Source: CAVPDE01 sp964580575 (GTDB lineage Bacteria > Desulfobacterota > DSM-4660 > Desulfatiglandales > HGW-15). Taken from it: a stretch of DNA of 41,616 nucleotides. A program made the translations under genes and the position numbers. The notes beneath the pieces are model-generated. The model saw only the letters and a program-made list of their open reading frames with translations. It did not search any database and was not told the DNA's origin. The stretch is taken from contig CAZOLJ010000041.1 of assembly GCA_964580575.1 (NCBI GenBank), positions 1-41,616 of the forward strand. Direction: 5' to 3'. Shown here piece after piece: positions 16,491 through 25,059 of this stretch (position 1 is the stretch's first letter; each line of letters opens with the position of its first letter).

Positions 16491-16922
16491 CTACCCCGCT
16501 GGCTGGTCGACTTCTTCCGCCTTCAGCTCATTGTAGATGTGATCCAGGATCCCGTTGATGAACGCGCTCGACTCCTCCGTACCGTATCGCTTTCCCAGTT
16601 CGACCGCTTCATCAATGGAGACTTTCGGCGGCACATCCTTCCTGTACAGAACTTCATAAACCGCGAGTCTCAGAATATTCCGATCCACGCGGGACATTCT
16701 CTCCACGCGCCAGTTCTTCGATGACCGGCGCATCAGCCGATCCAGGTCCGCCCTTTTTTCCCAGACGCCGAGCACCACTTCCCTGGAGTAGGCCCTGATG
16801 TCCTTAGCCGGATCAAAGCTCTCGCAAACGCGATCAAAGCATTCGCCCGGGTCGCCTGGGTTGTACTCCATATGAAAAAGAACCTGGATAGCGAGTTCCC
16901 TCGCCCGACGCCTTTTTCCCAT
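16491..16922 (-). CDS. nusB: Transcription antitermination protein NusB
   Basis: A 143-residue all-helical protein that binds boxA RNA together with S10 during rRNA antitermination. Recognised by the N-terminal GKRRRARELAIQVLFHMEY and the C-terminal region VSIDEAVELGKRYGTEESSA followed by FINGILDHI, both standard for NusB. Length is normal. It follows ribH as in many proteobacteria, but here a 190-base spacer containing a palindromic repeat separates them. Confidence 0.96.
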   Translation of the reverse strand: MGKRRRARELAIQVLFHMEYNPGDPGECFDRVCESFDPAKDIRAYSREVVLGVWEKRADLDRLMRRSSKNWRVERMSRVDRNILRLAVYEVLYRKDVPPKVSIDEAVELGKRYGTEESSAFINGILDHIYNELKAEEVDQPAG

Positions 16923-16977
16923 GATGTTTTGTTCTCGGGCATCCGCTCTCTGCCGGCACGAGCCGAGCCAGTGCGCA

Positions 16978-17064
16978 TAACAGTTCAGCTCTTTGAAATG
17001 GATGGCTCAGGCCATGGGGGTCCCATGGCCTTTTCTGTGTTTATTTCAAAGAGCCAAACTGTTA
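16978..17064. repeat. Palindromic dispersed repeat, copy B (complete)
   Basis: An 87-bp element with inverted arms at 16978-16999 and 17043-17064 (TAACAGTT..GCTCTTTGAAAT form), differing from each other at two of 22 positions. The interior has a second palindrome around CCATGG and the TTTTCTGTGTTT block also seen in copies A and C. It begins with TA and ends with TA, as expected for a MITE moved by an IS630/mariner-type enzyme. It lies between ribH and nusB, inside a minus-strand run of genes. Confidence 0.9.
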
Positions 17065-17112
17065 CCGGTGCGCGTCCGGGACTCCCCCCAGTTCGCCGAG
17101 GGGGTTGCAGAC

Positions 17113-17577
17113 CTACAGTTGTTTGAAAAGGTTCACCATCTCCATGGCGGCCACAGCGGCATCCCATCCCTTGTTTCCCGATTTCGTGCCTGCCCTTTCA
17201 ATGGCCTGCTCCAGGTTGTCCGTCGTCAGCACCCCAAAGGCCACAGGAACCTTGGTGTCCAGGGCCACCACGGCGATTCCCTTGGACACCTCTGCAGCCA
17301 CATAGTCGAAGTGTGGCGTGGCCCCCCGAATCACGGCCCCGAGGCAAATCACCGCATCCACTTTTCCGCTTTCAGCGAGTTTCTTGGCGGCCAAGGGGAT
17401 CTCAAAGGCACCGGGCACCTTGACCAGGAGGAGCTGCTCCTCGGTGGCCCCGTGGCGCTTCAGCGCGTCCACCGCTCCTTCGACCAGCTTTGAGCTGATG
17501 AAATCGTTGAATCGGCTGACGATCAGCCCGAAACGATACCCTTCTGCCGAAATCTTTCCTTCCAGCGTCCTAGGCAT
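17113..17577 (-). CDS. ribH: 6,7-dimethyl-8-ribityllumazine synthase
   Basis: A 154-residue enzyme that condenses the ribitylamino-uracil with dihydroxybutanone phosphate to form lumazine, the penultimate step to riboflavin. The start at 17577 (MPRTLEGKISAEGYRFG) has AAAGGAG 11 bases upstream. Motifs: IVSRFND at the N-terminus, the VPGAFEIPLAAKKL and AVICLGAVIRGATPHFDYV substrate loops with the catalytic His, and FGVLTTDNLEQAIERAG. Length fits the capsid-forming family. It follows ribBA. Confidence 0.97.
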   Translation of the reverse strand: MPRTLEGKISAEGYRFGLIVSRFNDFISSKLVEGAVDALKRHGATEEQLLLVKVPGAFEIPLAAKKLAESGKVDAVICLGAVIRGATPHFDYVAAEVSKGIAVVALDTKVPVAFGVLTTDNLEQAIERAGTKSGNKGWDAAVAAMEMVNLFKQL

Positions 17578-17635
17578 TTGAGTGTTTTCTCCTTTGTGTG
17601 TTAACATACGATGTTCATCGAGGGCTCTTCTTGCC

Positions 17636-18862
17636 CTAGCCCGGTTCCCGGGAAACCTTTTCCTTCAAGTTTAACAGGTGCCCCAATTTCTGACACTTGG
17701 TGACGAGATACCTCAGGTTTTCAGGCCTTGGTTCGGTTTCAACCGGGACCCTCCCCACGACCTGAATCCCGTATCCTTCCAGGCCGACAATCTTCTTGGG
17801 ATTGTTGGTCATGAGCCTCATCTTCTTTACGCCCAAAGCGGCCAGAATCTGAGCTCCCACTCCGTAGTCCCTCATGTCCGCATCAAATCCCAGTTCCTTG
17901 TTCGCCTCAACCGTATCCCTTCCTTTCTCCTGAAGCGCATAGGCCTTGATTTTGTTGGCCAGCCCGATCCCGCGGCCTTCCTGCTGCATGTAAAGGATCA
18001 CCCCGAGGCCTTCCTCCTCCACCATCTCCATGGCTCTCTGGAGCTGGGGCCCGCAGTCACAGCGAAAAGAGCCGAACACATCCCCAGTAAGGCATTGGGA
18101 GTGAACCCTGACCAGGATCTCTTTTTCAGGACGGATTTCTCCTTTGACCAGAGCCAGGTGCTCGTACTGGTCAATGTCATTCAAGAAAGCGACCGCTTTG
18201 AATTCCCCGTAGGCCGTCGGCAGCGTCGTTTCCGCAACTCTGTGCACGAACGATTCGGTTCTCATCCGATACGCGATGATGTCCGCGATAGAGACAATCT
18301 TGAGGCCGTGTTTCTGAGAGAAGTTATCGAGGTCTGGCATTCGGGCCATCGTGCCGTCATCGTTCATCACCTCGCAGATGACTCCGGCGGGCTTGAGCCT
18401 GGCCAGTCTTGCCAGGTCCACCGAACCCTCGGTCTGGCCGGTCCTGAACAGAACGCCTCCACGCCGGGCTCGAATAGGGAACACATGGCCCGGCTGAACC
18501 AGATCCTCCGGTTTCGCGTCGTCCGCTACCGCGGTGAGGATGGTCCGCGCCCGGTCCGCCGCAGAGATCCCCGTGGTCACTCCCTCCCGAGCCTCAATGG
18601 ACACCGTGAAGGCGGTCTTGAATGCGGAGCGGTTGTCGAGAGCCATCAAGGGCAGTTTCAATCGATCCACAATTTCCGGATGAAGGGAGAGGCAGATCAG
18701 TCCGCGGCCGTACTTGGCCATGAAATTGATCGCATCAGGGGTGACCTTTTCTGCGGCCATGGTGAGATCACCCTCGTTCTCCCGGTTCTCATCATCTACA
18801 AGAATAATCATCCTGCCCTGTTTCAGATCTTCCAGGGCTTCTGGAATCGTTGCGAGTGGCAT
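17636..18862 (-). CDS. ribBA: Bifunctional DHBP synthase / GTP cyclohydrolase II
   Basis: A 408-residue fusion that provides both precursors of riboflavin. Residues 1-200 are 3,4-dihydroxy-2-butanone 4-phosphate synthase, with the acidic loop DDENRENEGDL and HVFPIRARRGGVLFRTGQTE. Residues 205-400 are GTP cyclohydrolase II, with the zinc ligands in HSQCLTGDVFGSFRCDCG and the EGRGIGLANKIKAYALQ motif. Both halves keep their active residues, so both activities are expected. It lies between ribE and ribH with short gaps. Confidence 0.97.
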   Translation of the reverse strand: MPLATIPEALEDLKQGRMIILVDDENRENEGDLTMAAEKVTPDAINFMAKYGRGLICLSLHPEIVDRLKLPLMALDNRSAFKTAFTVSIEAREGVTTGISAADRARTILTAVADDAKPEDLVQPGHVFPIRARRGGVLFRTGQTEGSVDLARLARLKPAGVICEVMNDDGTMARMPDLDNFSQKHGLKIVSIADIIAYRMRTESFVHRVAETTLPTAYGEFKAVAFLNDIDQYEHLALVKGEIRPEKEILVRVHSQCLTGDVFGSFRCDCGPQLQRAMEMVEEEGLGVILYMQQEGRGIGLANKIKAYALQEKGRDTVEANKELGFDADMRDYGVGAQILAALGVKKMRLMTNNPKKIVGLEGYGIQVVGRVPVETEPRPENLRYLVTKCQKLGHLLNLKEKVSREPG

Positions 18863-18867
18863 CTTAA

Positions 18868-19527
18868 TTAAACCCCAAAACCGTGTTTTCTGAGCAGTTT
18901 TTCATCAATGAGAGAAGCCTTCTTCAGGTGAGGCGAATGGCTCTTGAGGAAGAACTTCTCCACGTATTTGCCGACGAGATCCGTCTCTATGTTGACCGGA
19001 TCTCCCACTTTTTTCTTGAGGATCCCCGTTTCTTTTCCGGTCTGAGGAATGACATTGACCTCGAAGCCCTGATCGTCGCACCGGTTGACGGTGAGGCTGA
19101 TTCCGTCCACGGCTACAGATCCTTTTTCGATGATATACTTCAGGAAGGTTTCTTCAATCCCGAACCGGAGCACCCACGAGCGCTGCTTCTGCTCTTTCTT
19201 GAGAATCCTTCCTACCCCGTCCACATGACCGGAGACCAGGTGTCCTCCAAGGCGATCGGTGACGCGAAGGGCCCTTTCGAGATTCACCTCATCCCCGACC
19301 TGGATCCCGGTGAGGGTGCTCCTTGAAAGAGTCTCCGCGGAAACATCCAGGCGAAACGAGCCCTGATTCACGCGAGTGACCGTCAGGCATACCCCATCCA
19401 CGGATAGGCTGTCTCCTGTTCGGATGTCGGGCATGTCAAAAAGAGGCGAAATCGTGATGCTCAGATCCTCTCCAAACCGGCTGAGCTCTTTGACTTTGCC
19501 GATTCCTTCAACGAGTCCCGTGAACAT
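18868..19527 (-). CDS. ribE: Riboflavin synthase alpha chain
   Basis: A 219-residue enzyme that dismutates two lumazines to riboflavin. It has two homologous lumazine-binding barrels: residues 1-97 start with the invariant MFTGLVEGIGKV, and the second begins near residue 98 with HLVSGHVDGVGRI. The start at 19527 is set by that MFTG sequence; the frame upstream runs into an inverted repeat (19589-19674) and is not convincing. The second-barrel SVAVDGISLTVN motif matches GDSLSVDGVCLTVT in the first. It lies 5 bases ahead of ribBA. Confidence 0.96.
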   Translation of the reverse strand: MFTGLVEGIGKVKELSRFGEDLSITISPLFDMPDIRTGDSLSVDGVCLTVTRVNQGSFRLDVSAETLSRSTLTGIQVGDEVNLERALRVTDRLGGHLVSGHVDGVGRILKKEQKQRSWVLRFGIEETFLKYIIEKGSVAVDGISLTVNRCDDQGFEVNVIPQTGKETGILKKKVGDPVNIETDLVGKYVEKFFLKSHSPHLKKASLIDEKLLRKHGFGV

Positions 19528-19588
19528 AGGTCGTTCCTGCTTAAACCTACTAACACCAACGTTTATCCGGCCTATCACGCCCACCCTT

Positions 19589-19674
19589 ACGGTGCAAGGT
19601 GCACGGGACACGGTTTACGGATAGGAATAAGAAATGGGTTACCTTGTACCTTGCACCGTGTGCCGTGCACCTTT
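19589..19674. repeat. Inverted repeat between ribD and ribE
   Basis: Arms AAGGTGCACGGGACACGGT (about 19596-19614) and its complement near 19654-19672 pair with one mismatch, and GGTGCAAGGT/ACCTTGCACC repeats lie alongside. The low-complexity GTGCACGG-rich content is typical of short intergenic repeats. It occupies most of the 153-base gap. I see no FMN riboswitch core here. Confidence 0.65.
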
Positions 19675-19680
19675 TATTCC

Positions 19681-20811
19681 TCATCGATTCGGGTATTCGG
19701 GATATCCCTCAATGAGGAGATCCCCTCCGAACCGTCTCACACGGATATCCTTCAACGGAATGCTTTGATCCATCCGGCTCGGCCCCTGTCCCAGCGCCAT
19801 GGGCCTGCCGTCACTTGCCCCGAGGATCTTGGGAGCCTTGAAAATACAAAATTTGTCCACAAGCCTTTCCCGGATCATGGCGCCCATCAGGGTTGCACCG
19901 CCTTCGAGAAGCACGGAAGTGATGGACCTTTTCCCTAACCTATCCATCAACGCCCTCAGGTCAATTCTCCCTTCCTTCCTCGGGCACATGAGGAAGGATA
20001 CGCCTGTTCGATCGAGCCTCTTGAGCCGCCGAATCGGAACATCTTCACTCACGGCGATGAGCGTCTCTGATCCTTTTGCATGGCCGAGCACCCGGGCATT
20101 CACCGGAATGCGCAGGTTCGTGTCCACAATGATGCGCGCCGGATCTCTCCCTCTCCCCTTTCTGAGCCGTGTGTTCAGCAGAGGATCATCGGCCCTCACG
20201 GTTCCAACTCCCACCAGGATGCCGTCCACTTGATTCCTGAGCCGGTGAACCCATTCTCGGGACCGCTCGTTCGTCACCCACCGGGAGTGTCCGGTGGAAG
20301 TCGCTGTCCAGCCGTCAAGGGTCATCGCGGTCTTGGCGATGACAAAGGGACGCCCCTTGGTGACATAGGTCACGAACCATTCGTTGAGGCGCCGGCATTC
20401 CCCTTCCAAAACGCCGGTCACGACCTCTACTCCCTGCCGGGAAAGATAATCACACCCTCCACCCTTCACGCGGGGGTTCGGATCCTTCATCCCCACCACG
20501 ATTTTCCGCACACCCTTTTCGAGAATCGTTTGGGTACAGGGAGGGGTTCTTCCGTAGTGGTTGCACGGTTCAAGAGTCACGTAAAGCGTGTCTCCCGGCC
20601 TGGCTTTGCCTTGGAGTCGGTTGAGAGCCTCCACCTCAGCATGGGGCGCTCCTGCTTTTCGGTGAAAACCTGCGGCGATGATTTGATCCTTTCGGACAAT
20701 CACCGCTCCCACGGCAGGATTCGGCGAAGTCTTCCCCAGGCCCTTCCGGGCTAAGCCCAGGGCCGCTTCCATGAACTTCTCGTGCTTGTCCTTAGACTTC
20801 TGACCGGTCAC
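19681..20811 (-). CDS. ribD: Riboflavin biosynthesis deaminase/reductase RibD
   Basis: A bifunctional enzyme of about 376 residues. The N-terminal deaminase has the zinc motif HAEVEAL and PCNHYGRTPPCTQ, after the typical TSPNPAVGAVIV strand. The C-terminal reductase begins near residue 145 with RPFVIAKTAMTLDGWTAT and ends with VLLEGGATLMGAMIRERLVD. It catalyses the second and third steps of the pathway. The start is uncertain: GTG at 20811 has AGGAG four bases upstream, while the ATG at 20772 would cut into the first conserved helix. It lies 64 bases after nrdR and heads the rib genes. Confidence 0.95.
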   Translation of the reverse strand: MTGQKSKDKHEKFMEAALGLARKGLGKTSPNPAVGAVIVRKDQIIAAGFHRKAGAPHAEVEALNRLQGKARPGDTLYVTLEPCNHYGRTPPCTQTILEKGVRKIVVGMKDPNPRVKGGGCDYLSRQGVEVVTGVLEGECRRLNEWFVTYVTKGRPFVIAKTAMTLDGWTATSTGHSRWVTNERSREWVHRLRNQVDGILVGVGTVRADDPLLNTRLRKGRGRDPARIIVDTNLRIPVNARVLGHAKGSETLIAVSEDVPIRRLKRLDRTGVSFLMCPRKEGRIDLRALMDRLGKRSITSVLLEGGATLMGAMIRERLVDKFCIFKAPKILGASDGRPMALGQGPSRMDQSIPLKDIRVRRFGGDLLIEGYPEYPNR

Positions 20812-20874
20812 CCTACTCCTGACACACACAGAGACGGAATCAAGGCTTGCCCGAGCTCGGCTATCGCTGGCCCT

Positions 20875-21369
20875 TCAGGCCGCCGGAACGGTTTTCTTCG
20901 GTCCCTCCTTTTCCTTTTTCGCCTTGAGGATTCCTTCCAGCTCGGACATGAACTCGTTGATGTCCCTGAACTGTCTGTAGACCGAGGCAAAGCGCACGTA
21001 GGCCACTTCATCCCACTCCTTGAGACGGTTGATGACCCTCTCTCCAATCTCCTTGCTGTCAATCTCTTTCTTGCCGAGTTCCTGGAAATAGAGTTCCACG
21101 GAATCCACGAACTCCTCGATCTTCGTGACGCTCACCGGCCGCTTCTGGCAGGCTTTCTTGATGCCTCCGATGATCTTGTCCCTGCTGAAGGGCTCCCGCC
21201 TCCCGTCCTTCTTGATCACCATGGGAAGGACCTCTTCCAGCTTTTCATAGGTCGTGAACCTTCTGTCGCACTCGATGCATTCCCTGCGACGTCGGATGGT
21301 GCGGCCGTCCTTGCTCAACCGGGAATCAATCACCTTGTTGTCCAGCTTACTGCAGTAGGGACATCTCAT
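20875..21369 (-). CDS. nrdR: Transcriptional repressor NrdR
   Basis: A 164-residue nucleotide-sensing repressor of ribonucleotide reductase genes. It starts with the zinc ribbon MRCPYCSKLDNKV, then RRRRECIECDRRFTTYEKLEE, giving the four Cys ligands. From about residue 50 is an ATP-cone domain (VIKKDGRREPFSRDKIIGGI). The C-terminal tail is longer and Lys-rich compared with most NrdR. Its ATG overlaps the stop of the dCMP deaminase gene (ATGA), so translation is coupled. The neighbouring dCMP deaminase also serves dNTP supply. Confidence 0.97.
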   Translation of the reverse strand: MRCPYCSKLDNKVIDSRLSKDGRTIRRRRECIECDRRFTTYEKLEEVLPMVIKKDGRREPFSRDKIIGGIKKACQKRPVSVTKIEEFVDSVELYFQELGKKEIDSKEIGERVINRLKEWDEVAYVRFASVYRQFRDINEFMSELEGILKAKKEKEGPKKTVPAA

Positions 21370-21812
21370 AGGCTCAACCTCACTGTTTCTATGTCCGCTT
21401 CCGCGAGCATTTGATCGGAAAGAGGATCGTCGTAACCCTCTTCATAATAAACCTTCTTAATCCCGGCATTGATGATCATCTTGGAGCATATCACGCACGG
21501 CTTGTTCGTACAATAGAGGGTTGCCCCCTGGATCGTAATGCCGTGATAGGCCGCCTGAATGATCACGTTCTGTTCCGCGTGAAGCCCCCGGCACAGTTCG
21601 TGGCGCATGCCCGAGGGCACAGCCGAATCGGCTCTCAGACAACCCACCTCTTCACAGTGTCTCAGCCCTGCAGGCGCACCATTGTATCCCGTGGCCAGAA
21701 CTCTCTTGTCTTTCACGAGCACGGCTCCCACGCTGCGCCTCAAACACGTCGATCTCTTCGACACCAGACGGGTGATGGCCATGAAGTACTCCGGCCAAGA
21801 AGGTCTCGTCAC
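21366..21812 (-). CDS. Deoxycytidylate (dCMP) deaminase family protein
   Basis: A 148-residue zinc deaminase of the dCMP deaminase/ComEB group, which makes dUMP for thymidylate synthesis. The start is the GTG at 21812, which overlaps the glyA stop (GTGA) and has GAGGAGGGG just upstream; longer frames start inside glyA. Zinc site: HAEQNVIIQAA supplies His and the catalytic Glu, and the PCVICSKMI segment supplies the two Cys. The upstream RSTCLRRSVGAVLVKDKRVL block is typical. Paired with nrdR and glyA, it fits a nucleotide/one-carbon cluster. Confidence 0.93.
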   Translation of the reverse strand: MTRPSWPEYFMAITRLVSKRSTCLRRSVGAVLVKDKRVLATGYNGAPAGLRHCEEVGCLRADSAVPSGMRHELCRGLHAEQNVIIQAAYHGITIQGATLYCTNKPCVICSKMIINAGIKKVYYEEGYDDPLSDQMLAEADIETVRLSL

Positions 21813-23098
21813 GCCTGCCCCTCCTCTTTCTGATCCAGGTATCGATAGATGGGGAACCTCCGGCAAAGCTCCGCCACTCCCCGCCGAACCTCCCGAAGGA
21901 CCGCGTCCTGCTCGGGATGATCGAGCACCCTCCGGATCAATCGGCCGATGCGTTTCATCTCCTCCTCTTTCATCCCCCGGGTCGTCACTGCAGGGGTCCC
22001 GATTCTCAGCCCGCTCGTCACCCTGGGGCCTCTTGGGTCAGAGGGAACCACATTCTTGTTCACGATCAGACCGGCCGCACCCAGGGCTCTTTCAGCGTCC
22101 AGCCCGCTCACTCCGCGTGCGCTCAGATCGATCAGGATCAGGTGATTGTCCGTGCCTCCGGAGATCAAGTCAAAGCCGGCAGAGGCCAGTTCCCCAGCGA
22201 GCACCCCGGCGTTCCGCACGACTTGCTGCTGGTAGCGCCTGAATTCCGGCTGCAGCGCCTCGCCGAAGCAAACCGCTTTGGCCGCGATGATGTGCATGAG
22301 CGGCCCGCCCTGAATCCCCGGGAACAAGCCTTTGTCCAGAAAGGGGCCGTGTTTTTCCTCAGAAAGGATCAGTCCTCCTCTGGGGCCCCGAAGGGTCTTG
22401 TGAGTCGTGGACGTGATAAAGTCCGCTTCGCTCACAGGAGAGGGATGCAACTCGGCAACCACCAGACCCGCGATGTGCGCAATATCCGCCATGAAGTAGG
22501 CGCCGACCCTGGTCGCAATTTCACGGAATTTGTGAAAGTCGATCACCCGGGGATAGGCGCTCGCTCCGGCAACAATCATTTTGGGCTTGTGCTTCTTTGC
22601 CAGACCTTCCACCTGGTCGTAATCAATGAGCCGGGTTTTTTCATGCAGCCCGTAAGGAACCACTCTGAACAAGTTCCCCGAGAAATTCGCCGGGCTCCCA
22701 TGGGTCAGGTGGCCTCCATGGGAAAGATCCATGCCTAGGATGGTGTCCCCGGGCTTGAGGAAAGAGAAGTACACGGCCATGTTCGCCTGGGATCCGGAAT
22801 GGGGCTGTACATTCGCATACTCGGATCCGAAAAGCTTTCTGGCCCTTTCGATCGCCAGCCGCTCCACAATATCCACATAATCACACCCGCCGTAGTACCT
22901 TTTCGTGGGATACCCTTCGGCGTATTTGTTGGTCATCACACTGGCGGTCGCTTCCATGACCGCCCGGGAGGCATAGTTCTCAGAGGCGATGAGCACGAGC
23001 GTGCTCTTCTCCCTTTCAATCTCCGCCTCAATGGCTCGAGCCACCTCCGGATCCGTGAGCTTCAAGCCCCTTTCCTGCACGACACCTTCTTCAGCCAT
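21809..23098 (-). CDS. glyA: Serine hydroxymethyltransferase
   Basis: A 429-residue PLP enzyme that interconverts serine and glycine while making methylene-tetrahydrofolate. The start at 23098 (MAEEGVVQERG) fits the family better than a frame start 11 codons upstream. The PLP lysine is in STTHKTLRGPRGG. Other family blocks are LIASENYASRAVMEA near the N-terminus and NKYAEGYPTKRYYGGC. The start overlaps the end of rpiB by 8 bases and the stop overlaps the deaminase start, so rpiB-glyA-deaminase-nrdR are tightly coupled. Confidence 0.98.
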   Translation of the reverse strand: MAEEGVVQERGLKLTDPEVARAIEAEIEREKSTLVLIASENYASRAVMEATASVMTNKYAEGYPTKRYYGGCDYVDIVERLAIERARKLFGSEYANVQPHSGSQANMAVYFSFLKPGDTILGMDLSHGGHLTHGSPANFSGNLFRVVPYGLHEKTRLIDYDQVEGLAKKHKPKMIVAGASAYPRVIDFHKFREIATRVGAYFMADIAHIAGLVVAELHPSPVSEADFITSTTHKTLRGPRGGLILSEEKHGPFLDKGLFPGIQGGPLMHIIAAKAVCFGEALQPEFRRYQQQVVRNAGVLAGELASAGFDLISGGTDNHLILIDLSARGVSGLDAERALGAAGLIVNKNVVPSDPRGPRVTSGLRIGTPAVTTRGMKEEEMKRIGRLIRRVLDHPEQDAVLREVRRGVAELCRRFPIYRYLDQKEEGQA

Positions 23099-23522
23099 CA
23101 ATAAGATCCAGCCTCTTCTTGTGCCGGCCACCCTCGAATTCGGTTTTCAGAAACACGTCCAGGATCTCCAGGGCGACGCCTGGTCCCACGATTCTCCCGC
23201 CCATAGCCAGAACGTTTGCGTCATTGTGAAGTCTGCTCATCTTTGCGGAATAGACATCCTGACACAACGCCGCTCTCACGCGCTTGAACCGGTTCGCCGT
23301 GATGGACATCCCGATTCCTGATCCGCAAATCAGCACCCCGCGGTCATACTCCCCGCGGCTGACTGCGCCTGCCACCTCTTTCGCGATTCGAGGGTAGTCC
23401 GAGGAGTCGCGGCTGAAAACTCCTACATCCTTTAGCTGGTGCTCACCAGACTGAAGCAGGTGATCCTTACACGCCTCCTTGAGGTCATAGCCGGCGTGAT
23501 CTGATCCAATAATGATATTCAT
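23091..23522 (-). CDS. rpiB: Ribose-5-phosphate isomerase B
   Basis: A 143-residue RpiB/LacAB-type sugar-phosphate isomerase that interconverts ribulose 5-phosphate and ribose 5-phosphate. It begins MNIIIGSDHAGYDLKEA, the canonical opening, and has the catalytic Cys in VLICGSGIGMSITANR, followed by NDANVLAMGGR. Length is standard. It is the first gene of the long minus-strand housekeeping run; a strong promoter lies 45-75 bases upstream. Confidence 0.97.
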   Translation of the reverse strand: MNIIIGSDHAGYDLKEACKDHLLQSGEHQLKDVGVFSRDSSDYPRIAKEVAGAVSRGEYDRGVLICGSGIGMSITANRFKRVRAALCQDVYSAKMSRLHNDANVLAMGGRIVGPGVALEILDVFLKTEFEGGRHKKRLDLIDG

Positions 23523-23566
23523 ATCTGGTTAACGCTCCCGCCAAGAAATCCTTGAGATCAGTGAGA

Positions 23567-23596
23567 AATATAGTCAAAACCCCTTTCCCCTGTCAA
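23567..23596 (-). promoter_or_regulatory. Sigma-70-type promoter upstream of rpiB
   Basis: Reading the minus strand: TTGACA (23596-23591), an 18-base spacer, then TATATT (23572-23567). It is the best promoter upstream of the rpiB-glyA-nrdR-rib genes, and probably drives the start of that operon. Confidence 0.65.
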
Positions 23597-23671
23597 TTCT
23601 TAATTGTGATACCAGGAGCCCGAAAGCAGACCGGCGACCTGGAGCGAAATGCATTGGGCCGAACCCGCCAG

Positions 23672-23758
23672 CTTGAGGGACAAAGTGGCAAAGGCACAAA
23701 GCGGAAAAACCGTTTTGCTTTTCCCTTTGTCCCTTTGTGCCTCTGTGCCTTTGTCCCT
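23672..23758. repeat. GGCACAAAG-type low-complexity inverted repeat
   Basis: The left part reads GGGACAAAGTGGCAAAGGCACAAAG and the right part CTTTGTCCCTTTGTGCC, continuing CTCTGTGCCTTTGTCCC, so the two halves can pair. A related stretch occurs at about 30449-30520. It fills much of the 302-base gap between the divergent rpiB and the MFS gene; the rest holds the rpiB promoter and no gene that I can see. Confidence 0.6.
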
Positions 23759-23824
23759 GTATTATATCCTTGACTTCAGGAGCCGAGGGATCTAAGCGCA
23801 AAGGGTTCCACAGAACCTTCCACC

Positions 23825-24991
23825 ATGACCATGAAAGCAAATTCAAAAGTCATTTTCGCCCTGTCCCTGGTTCACTTCACCGGCGACTTCTATGCGGCTT
23901 TCCTCACGCCCTTGCTTCCGCTTTTCGTGGACAAACTGGGACTCACGCTGACCCAGGTCGGTCTCCTTGCAGGCATCAGCCGCTTCCTGGCCTTTGTGGT
24001 TCAACCCCCGGCCGGCTACATTGCAGACCATTATCACACCCGGGTTTTTATTTTGGGCGGCCCGCTTCTGGCCACGATCTTTATGCCCCTCATCGGGGTA
24101 GCGCCCTCCTATATGGTTCTGCTCCTCTTCGTGTCTATGGGGTCCATCGGGGTCTCCATGTTCCACCCGACCGCTGCCGGCATGGTTTCCCAGTATGCAG
24201 GGTCCCACTTCGGCCTTTCCATGTCCCTGTTCAACCTGGGAGGCACCCTTTCGTTTGGTCTGGGTCCGATTTTTATCGCCTTCTTTGTTAACTCCTATGG
24301 GCTGGAGGCCTCTCCGGTGACCATGGTTTTCGGCCTGGCTCTCATGGTTTTTCTCTACAGGATCGTCCCTGTTCCCAGCACAGAAGGCCTGGCCAACCTG
24401 GGTTTCATGGGTTCTATAAAGGAAGCTTTTGGCGGCGTGTGGAAACCCATCGCCCTGATCTGGGCGATCATGGTTCTGCGATCCTTTGCAGGGCAGGTCT
24501 TTATGACCTTTCTTCCCATTTACTACAGCCAGCAGGGCTTCTCCCTGCTGTCCATAGGCGCCATCGTTTCCATTTTCACCGTTGCAGGGGCGCTGAGCGG
24601 GGTGGTTGCCGGTCACTCCTCCGACCGGTTCGGGTTCAAGCCTGTCTTTTATCTGAGCCACGGCCTTGCGACGCCCAGCCTGTATCTTCTCCTGCTTCTT
24701 CCTGGGGACTGGGCTTATGTGAGTGCTTTTCTCGCCGGATTCTTCGTCATGGCTTCCTTGCCTCTAGGGGTGACCATGGCTCAGGAAATTGCGCCTAAAG
24801 GCAAGTCCATGGTTTCGAGCCTCATGATGGGATTGGCTTGGGGAACTGGAGGAATGATGACACCCCTTGCAGGAAAGATGGCCGATCTGCTTTCGATACG
24901 CCCTGTACTCGCCGTGCTGGCCGTCATTCCCTTGCTGACCGTGGGACTCATTGCTCTGCTCCCTGAAAGGAGCGCAAATAGAAACCCGTAA
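23825..24991 (+). CDS. MFS transporter, Fsr (fosmidomycin resistance)-like
   Basis: A 388-residue major facilitator with about 12 hydrophobic segments and no signal peptide. The first helix HFTGDFYAAFLTPLLPLF, and the loop MFHPTAAGMVSQYAG after helix 4, resemble the fosmidomycin-resistance (Fsr) subgroup. The cytoplasmic motif appears as GYIADHYHTR. A second in-frame ATG two codons later is an equally possible start. It is a lone plus-strand gene between divergent rpiB and a convergent cytochrome module. It probably exports a small molecule or drug, but the substrate cannot be predicted. Confidence 0.85.
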   Translation: MTMKANSKVIFALSLVHFTGDFYAAFLTPLLPLFVDKLGLTLTQVGLLAGISRFLAFVVQPPAGYIADHYHTRVFILGGPLLATIFMPLIGVAPSYMVLLLFVSMGSIGVSMFHPTAAGMVSQYAGSHFGLSMSLFNLGGTLSFGLGPIFIAFFVNSYGLEASPVTMVFGLALMVFLYRIVPVPSTEGLANLGFMGSIKEAFGGVWKPIALIWAIMVLRSFAGQVFMTFLPIYYSQQGFSLLSIGAIVSIFTVAGALSGVVAGHSSDRFGFKPVFYLSHGLATPSLYLLLLLPGDWAYVSAFLAGFFVMASLPLGVTMAQEIAPKGKSMVSSLMMGLAWGTGGMMTPLAGKMADLLSIRPVLAVLAVIPLLTVGLIALLPERSANRNP

Positions 24992-25054
24992 GCAGTGGGC
25001 AGTAGGTAGTAAGCAGAAGGACCGATTCCCTGATGGCGCCACTTACTGCTTACT
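24988..25054. repeat. GCAGTGGGCAGTAG-type repeat between convergent genes
   Basis: Tandem GTAAGCAGT/GGCAGTAGGTAGT units on the left, with AGTAAGCAG (25008-25016) pairing with the complementary motif near 25046-25054. It fills the gap between the convergent MFS and ferric-reductase-like genes and could act as a bidirectional terminator, although no T-tract is seen. Confidence 0.55.
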
Positions 25055-25059
25055 GAAAT

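Noticed and set aside
19528..19680. FMN riboswitch before ribE or ribD
   Set aside because: No conserved FMN-box segments here or in the 64-base nrdR-ribD gap; the sequence is a GTGCACGG-type repeat.
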